Under the pieces are notes generated by a model. The model was not told the DNA's origin and ran no database searches. It saw nothing but the letters and a program-made list of their open reading frames with translations. Below, piece after piece: positions 58,107 through 64,000 of a stretch of DNA of 64,000 bases (the first letter of the stretch is position 1; the number at the start of each line of letters is the position of its first letter). Source of the stretch: Siphlonurus alternatus (taxonomy: Eukaryota > Arthropoda > Insecta > Ephemeroptera > Siphlonuridae). Both the position numbers and the translations under genes were made by a program. The stretch is from contig OX463788.1 of the NCBI GenBank assembly GCA_949825025.1, positions 30,187,715 to 30,251,714 on the forward strand, written 5' to 3'.

Positions 58107-60574
58107 CTATCTTAATATAATTTAATTTTATTATGATATAAAATATTAAACGAATAAAAAATAAATAGCAATAAAATTAAAAGAATAGTTTTAAAAAATG
58201 TGAATTGATAATAATTTTTATATTTTTGATTGTGTATGCTCAAAAGCTATTATAATAATAAAAAAACTAGAATGATTTTATTACAGAGAGTTGACCAAAC
58301 TTAATTGCAATAACTCTGATGAATCATCATTATATTGTGCATGCCTTGCAGCACTTGTACGATTACGTTACTAGAGAAGTTTGAAAATTTTGCTGTCTTA
58401 TCATCGCCACGGCAAAGTATCGTGTTCAGCAAGCTGCAAGGCTTCCTAGTGTACTTCCCCTCAGCATAGCTCTGATGCCCGTGACTTCAAAGCTGCTGCT
58501 GTGCTGCTTGTCTTTCCACTACCGCTCGCTATATAGCTCGCTGAGCGCGCCTCAAGCAATGAGTGGCCAGCATAAATTCCGCTCGTCGTAATTATAATCC
58601 ACGTTATATACTGACTCTCAAGCATGCTTATAGGTGATTACTAAAAAAGATGTTATTGCAGGGAGTGTGTCTTCTTTTTTGTCCACCATAAAGTCTTTTT
58701 AGGTCAATAAAATTACTTGTTAAAAAAATGGATGTAAAGGGGGACAATATGTTATATTTTATGCTTAAGATTTTAAAGTGAATTTGTTCCATTTGTTGCA
58801 AAATTTTTCATCATTATATATAGTATCTTATTAAGTACACAAAAAAGCAACGAATTTTTAATTTTAAAAGTTTAAACTAAATTGCTGACATATCTATTTT
58901 TATGCCATTAATTGTTAAACAAGTGAAACGTAATGCTTTCAGAATTCGGAAACATACAAAATAATTTTTAGAAAATAATTATTTTGAATTGCAAATTTAT
59001 ATTATTTAATATTAATTTATATAATATATAAAATAGCTGTGTGTGCATTTTCTGTGTCTATCGGTACCGTTTCCTTCTATTTTGTTTTTGGAGAAAATTT
59101 TTATTTTATTTATTGATTTTAATGTGTACATTATTATTTTTTTTTCATTTTATTTCAATTGCTTTTTTTATACAATAAAAATATGAATAAAAATTTCTAA
59201 GCATTATATATATATATATCTTTTGTTAAGAAAAACAAGTGTCTCTGAAGTTGCATGCTTTCCTTTGATGTTCATTGCATGCACTTTGCAAAAAGCTTTT
59301 ATGCCATTCGCAGACGGCTGCAGTAGGATTCACTCATGCATGTATGAAGAACAATCGATATTGACTGTGTCTCTCAAAATTATATTTCAATTGGCTGTAA
59401 GATCAGGACCTTTCCAAATTTTGATTTATATATAACAAAATTTGTTGGTTTTAAGGCCACTCTAAACTCAAAGTATTATTTAAAATTCAAGCAAATTATG
59501 ACTCAGATTTTCAAGCGCAAAAACTTGCATGATTATTCGTAATTAGCATAGATTCATCGTGCAATAAATCCTCCTTTAGAAAAAAAATCATTAGGTATTT
59601 TTATTACATTCCAATGTTTTTAATGTTGTACTAAAATATTACAGTTGTCTTCATATATTTGATTTTATGTTAATTAATTGTTTTATGGTTGATGCGGGGG
59701 CATGGCATATATTACCAAAATGTGTCATTTGCCCCAAAATAAAAATCGATCAATAAATCGTTCTATAGATGAACTCTTTTATAACATTTAATATATTAAA
59801 ATGCAATTTATGTGAATGTGAAAAAATTTTGCTAATGAAAGCAAGAGGATTTGACTTTTAATATATCTGCAATTGAAACCATACACATATTGTTAGCTGG
59901 CGGAACAGAGTGACAGTGATTTCACGTTATTTCGGTTTAATTATTATTAATATCGTATTCAAATAAACACAATAATTATTATTTGTTCTATTTTATTGCT
60001 GTCTTTCTGTTATTTTAATACCTTTAAAACCCTCCTGTCTCAAAAATGGAAGCGTCCCCTCCCTGTACCTTTCTGTTGCGTGATGTTTAAGTAAAATCAA
60101 TGGAATCATTTTCTTCGTGTGTATTCATGTTTTACGAAAAAAATGGCAACTTTAATTTCTTGATAATAGTTACAAGGACATAGTTGCATATTAAATTTGT
60201 TAATAATAATAATACAGTTGTCTTTTTATCTATACTATTTTTGCGATGTATCACAATTTTTAAAAATCAACTAATGAATTATTCATTCACTTCTTACTCT
60301 AAAATACAGTATATTTCTGATATAACTGAAATATTTTAACACCTTCATTGTACGATACACGTGATTTCCTGAAGATTAAGTAAGTAAATAGTTATCATCA
60401 TTTTATTTCTTGTTTACATTTACAACCCAACAGTAATTTTTAACGGACGAATACAAAGTTTAGAAAATAACGTGTTCTTATATTTTAAGGTTAAAATATC
60501 TCGTACTACTACTATTAAGGTTAATGTAATGTTGCTATAGGTCATGGTTAGACCAACGAAAAACAAAATCTTAC
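58107..60574. other. Ly6 intron 1, distal part
   Basis: AT-rich. A GC-richer patch at 58390-58600 (CTGCTGCTGTGCTGCTTGTC, GCTATATAGCTCGCTGAGCG) has no recognised feature. No exons or repeat families seen elsewhere. Confidence 0.4.
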
Positions 60575-60647
60575 CTTTAGGTGCTAGAAAACATATGATG
60601 ATTCCAAAAATTAGAAGCAATGATGCGGCAGTCCTTGAAAATTCCAT
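60575..60647 (-). CDS. Ly6/uPAR (crok/QVR-like) protein, exon 1 with signal peptide
   Basis: The ATG at 60647 opens MEFSRTAASLLLIFGIIICF followed by LAPK and a donor CCTAAAG|GTAAGA, phase 1. This is a standard signal peptide (short polar start, hydrophobic core, small residues before cleavage). Phase and sense match exon 2 at 37893, giving LAPKGLCIKC at the junction. The complete protein is 151 residues: signal about 1-24, one Ly6 domain with ten cysteines, and a GPI signal. This is a usual length for the arthropod family. The 22.7-kb intron that follows is unusually long for such a small gene. Confidence 0.85.
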
Positions 60648-60950
60648 ATTGTTATAAAATTATTTGTTCGAAAAAATTATATTTCACACACACAAACTTA
60701 AAAAAAATTTATAAGTCGTATTGCTAAAATCCGCTAAGAATTCAATGGTCCTTTCCAGTGTTCGCCGTCAAATCGTTTGTTCTCCGTGCTCTCACGATCC
60801 CTTGTCGTCTGCAAATTTGCCGCACACTCAAAAGCGGGTCTTTCGCCCGGTTAAACGGAAATATACGATCCTTCACGAGAACACTTTTGCGCAATCGCAA
60901 CAGTATAATATATTTTTGCTGACATATATCATAAAAATTATTAGTTAGTT
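60648..60950 (-). promoter_or_regulatory. 5' UTR and promoter-proximal region of the Ly6 gene
   Basis: GC content rises sharply at 60740-60905 (GCGCAAAAGTGTTCTCGTG, GACCCGCTTTTGAGTGTGCG on the minus strand), just upstream of exon 1. This suggests the transcribed 5' UTR or core promoter. No TATA box was identified with confidence; the frame on the plus strand here is a shadow. Confidence 0.5.
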
Positions 60951-61217
60951 CTCTTCCTAGAAATTAAATAATTTATTACATTCATAATTATAAAACTAAT
61001 TTCTTTCTGTTTAAAGGTCTTCTTTCGTCTTCTAGTTATTAATTTTTTATGGCTCCTTTTTTATTTTTTACATAAAAAACACAATTTTCCTTTTTCGACT
61101 ATAGGTAAAGATTTCACAAGTTTGATCAAACTATATATTATATAAAAATGGCTAGGCTTAGAAATAGGCTTAAAAATTTGTGTGATTATTCTTTTTTTAT
61201 GTCAGAAAAGTGTTAAG

Positions 61218-61376
61218 GGGTGCGATTCACGAAGAAGTTATCCAGGTTTCTAACCACGTTTAGCTTATAACCACGCTTAACTAAGGTGATTTAACACGTA
61301 AAACAGGTATAGTTGTTGAACGTGGTTAAGCTAAACGTGGTTAGAAACCTGGATAATTTCTTCGTGAATCGCACCC
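61218..61376. mobile_element. Harbinger-like MITE, short form
   Basis: Ends GGGTGCGATTCACGAAGAAG and CTTCTTCGTGAATCGCACCC-type arms, flanked by AAG on both sides. The middle is inverted relative to 50835-50988, with ACACGTAAAACAGGTATAGT in place of its complement. Confidence 0.87.
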
Positions 61377-61573
61377 AAGAAATGTGTATTTTGCACTTGG
61401 TCACTCAATTATTTCTTAACATGAAGCACTCTTGCATGAGGATTTACAAAATCATGGCATTTAACTAAAATACAAAAGTTGCAACTTTGAATTTTAAAAA
61501 GAATAAAAAATGGTAAAAAGTAAAAAATGTGAAGATGTTTTAAATTATTTCAAATATTTCAATGTTTTACTAC

Positions 61574-61883
61574 AATGGAGTAGTGACCTCAATTTTTTTT
61601 ATTGCAGAAATGGATAGAGGGTGCAAAGTTATGCTACCCTGATTTTTTTCAGCCCGGGAACTATTTTTAAAAAATTATTGAAAGTTCTTTTTGTGACGTC
61701 ACGAGACGCCGCTCCTTAAGAAAAAGATAGGACTTGCCGCCGCGTGACGTCACAAAAGGGACTTTTAATAATTTTTTAAAAATAATTCCCGGGCTCTAAA
61801 AAATCTGAAAAAAATCAGGGTGGCATAACTTTTCACCCTCTATCCATTTCTGCAATAAAAAAAAATTGAGGTCAATACTCCAT
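61574..61883. repeat. Family-A palindromic MITE, copy 8
   Basis: Ends AATGGAGTAGTGACCTC and GAGGTCAATACTCCAT. TGACGTCA at 61694 and 61745, placed symmetrically in the two arms about the centre at 61723. Confidence 0.93.
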
Positions 61884-62878
61884 AGTTATAACTACAGTAA
61901 AAATATATATTTTTATTATTATTTTTGTTAATTAACTTATAGACCTTAGAATTACAATCAAGAATATCCCTTGTTGTACTTAACTTCAATATAGTGCCTG
62001 ATAAATTATATAGTATTATATTATTTAGTATGTAAGTAAGAATTTAATCAAAGGAAGTCAATACGATATGTACTATTTTTCATTGATTTTACTGTATAAA
62101 GCCATATATGTAAATATACTGGCGGCGGTATATATCGTATTTACGTATACATTGCACTCATATTATACTGTATAATGTGACATATTTTAACCGAGTTCGA
62201 CGTCCGTAAGAATGTGTGGTGTTTATACATTAATTAAATCACGAGAACACATCGATATATATACTATATTATAGTCTATATAATACAATATTTTAACATA
62301 TTAAATTGCAACCTATACCAAGAGATAGACTATTTTTTATAGTTCGATACCCCCAATTAATACCTATTGAAATTAATAGCTTCTCATTATAAGAAATGTA
62401 ATTTAAATCTTATGGATTTATTACAGTATTTAGTCTTTTACTTATAACTATAACTTAATTATGAAACAAATGTATTTTATTGTATTTATTTCTTTATAAT
62501 TTTTTATCTATTCTATTTAATTAATTTATAAAATATAAACTATTTTTATTTTACAATAATCTTCTTTATTTCAGTATATATATATTATATATAATTCGAT
62601 CATTTTTAGCATCATATTATGTGTTCAAAATGGGTTATGTTTTAGTTATATTTAAATTTTTGATTATGTTATTCTTAGAAAATTATAATATTATGAGTTA
62701 TAATATATAATCATTTTATATAGATTTTACTGTATAATAAATTGCCTGTGTCTGTATCACTCCAAAACTATGCTCATTTTCTTGCACTATTTCTAAAAGA
62801 AAAGTGTTTCTTATTGCTGTTTTAATTATGTCATTTACTGTATGTAATGTAACACTATAAAAAAAAGTATACTATTTG
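61884..62878. other. AT-rich intergenic stretch
   Basis: Very AT-rich, with TA-rich runs at 62100-62290 and 62575-62600. No gene or repeat family recognised. Confidence 0.45.
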
Positions 62879-62990
62879 CCACCTTAATTGTCTTAAATTC
62901 ATAAATAATAATCTGATGTTCCCTGCTTATCAGAGTTCTAAACTCTTGGGATCTGAGCTATATCTTAATTATCTTTGAATTCTTTGATGT
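62879..62990 (+). mobile_element. LINE 3' UTR fragment
   Basis: TTCATAAATAATAATCTGAT, TGTTCCCTGCTTATCAG and AGTTCTAAACTCTTGGGATC match 57476-57530 in the decayed LINE. No RT is left. Confidence 0.65.
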
Positions 62991-63236
62991 ATTTGTTCAT
63001 TTTTTCTGAACCTATATAGTTGGATCAATTAAATATTATATAATGAAAATGCACACGTGATAATATATTGTTAAGATATGTACGTATATATTTACAGATG
63101 AAGGTTATTTACATCATACTAAAAATATATAGACGTTTCATTCATGATCATGGTTTACTGTGTCTCGTTTATTAATATATATATATGAAATAATTTGTTT
63201 GAATTTTTCATATTTCATTTGCCCACGAAAATAGTT

Positions 63237-64000
63237 AATGTTGGCACCCAAACCCGAATTCAGCCTAGGGCGGAAAAAATTGGGCAGAACTAGATTTGAG
63301 CATCGCGGAGTGCTCCAAACCCGAAATGAATTCAAATTTCGGCTTTGGGTCAAACAATGCGCATGGCACACGCGCGATGCTCGAAAGTAGTTTTGGTCAA
63401 ATCAAAATGCTCCAAAGCCGATGGAGACTTTTACTTCGGTTTTGAAGTATTTTCATTTGTCCAGAACTAGTTTGGAGCATCGTGGTTTGATCCAAAGCCG
63501 AAATGACATTTTATTTCGGGTTTGGAGCAAAATTTCCCCACATCTAGTTCTGCGCATTTTGCAGAGTTCACGTTACTTATTTATGTTCTTTTATCAGTTT
63601 GAGTATACTTCACGTCAAAATTACGCTTACCACATTTACTCAAGAGATAGATTATAAATGCGCAGGATGATATTTTATTTAATTAAAATGTACTTAAAAT
63701 TTAAGATTTTACTTAAAAAGGTAAGAGTAAAAAACTACAAGTTTTACTTTGCTTAAAAATTTAAATTTCATGTCAGAATTAATTCCATAGTCCTTGGGAA
63801 TCTTGGGAATTGTTCTGCTGCCACATGGGATGGTAAAGGTAGGTTGAAAGTCATTTCCTTAAATTTTTCCTCTCTTTTGCTGAAACCTATGTTTAACCTC
63901 ACTGGGAGCAGTATTTATTATAATACAAAAACATGATGGCAGTTTATTAGTTCATTCAATTAGAACATAACAATATAACTTAAAAAAATGGAGTATTGTC
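63237..64000. repeat. Left half of the CCGAAA-type foldback family, runs off window
   Basis: From GTTGGCACCCAAACCCGAA (63240) to about 63560 the sequence is the left arm of the family at 41101, with CCAAAGCCGA and TTTCGGCTTTGG words about every 60 bp. After a ~240-bp spacer, TGCTGAAACCTATGTTTAAC and CTCACTGGGAGCAGTA (63874-63915) match the interior of 43900-44440. The right arm would be beyond 64000. Confidence 0.75.

Noticed and set aside
60721..60948. A plus-strand 75-codon protein
   Set aside because: It overlaps the GC-rich 5' flank of the Ly6 gene on the other strand and has no recognisable content.
63987..64000. The start of a ninth family-A MITE (ATGGAGTATTG at the window end)
   Set aside because: Only about 12 bases are available; it would be decided by the next 300 bp.

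Overview
This is AT-rich animal nuclear DNA with spliced genes, GT/AG introns, long introns and dense transposon debris. An arthropod is the best guess, because the Ly6 gene (below) has the arthropod crok/QVR-like cysteine layout and the KAT8 gene is a clear metazoan orthologue. I cannot name the species. There are no bacterial operons, no CRISPR and no rRNA locus.

Three protein-coding genes are supported. (1) KAT8/MOF (MYST histone acetyltransferase), minus strand: exons at 10400-10595, 10095-10206 and 425-578 encode the N-terminus and chromo-barrel. The zinc finger and HAT domain lie beyond the left edge. (2) An unrecognised 154-residue multi-pass membrane protein, plus strand: exons 15222-15385, 16609-16731 and 19552-19729 join in frame. 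(3) A secreted, GPI-anchored Ly6/uPAR (crok/QVR-like) protein of 151 residues, minus strand: exons 60575-60647, 37732-37893 and 34471-34691, with introns of about 22.7 and 3.0 kb. A single-exon small ORF at 54705-54914 is only a candidate.

Nearly everything else is mobile DNA, most of it self-complementary. 0-10.6 kb: the KAT8 intron holds a LINE RT fragment, several palindromic MITEs, a ~4-kb nested foldback (2.6-6.6 kb) and a 5'-truncated LINE split by a TTAA-target MITE. 10.9-14.8 kb: between the divergent KAT8 and membrane-protein genes, a MITE is interrupted by a 3.6-kb hAT-like element with a perfect 8-bp target duplication and inverted 130-bp satellite arms. 15-20 kb: the membrane-protein introns carry further nested DNA elements. 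20.5-29.5 kb: a tRNA-type SINE, a nearly full-length minus-strand APE-type LINE and TTAA MITEs. 29.5-34 kb: AT-rich DNA with little to see. 34-61 kb: the Ly6 gene, its introns filled with TA/CA microsatellites, 5S-rRNA-derived SINEs, Harbinger-like MITEs, a 1.68-kb foldback and LINE remnants. 61-64 kb: MITEs and the left half of another foldback.

The main novelty is the foldback content: several unrelated families are almost perfect inverted repeats, some with tandem-repeat arms, and many carry the octamer TGACGTCA. Splice sites were chosen by consensus and reading phase, without transcripts; element boundaries rest on terminal repeats and target duplications read by eye.
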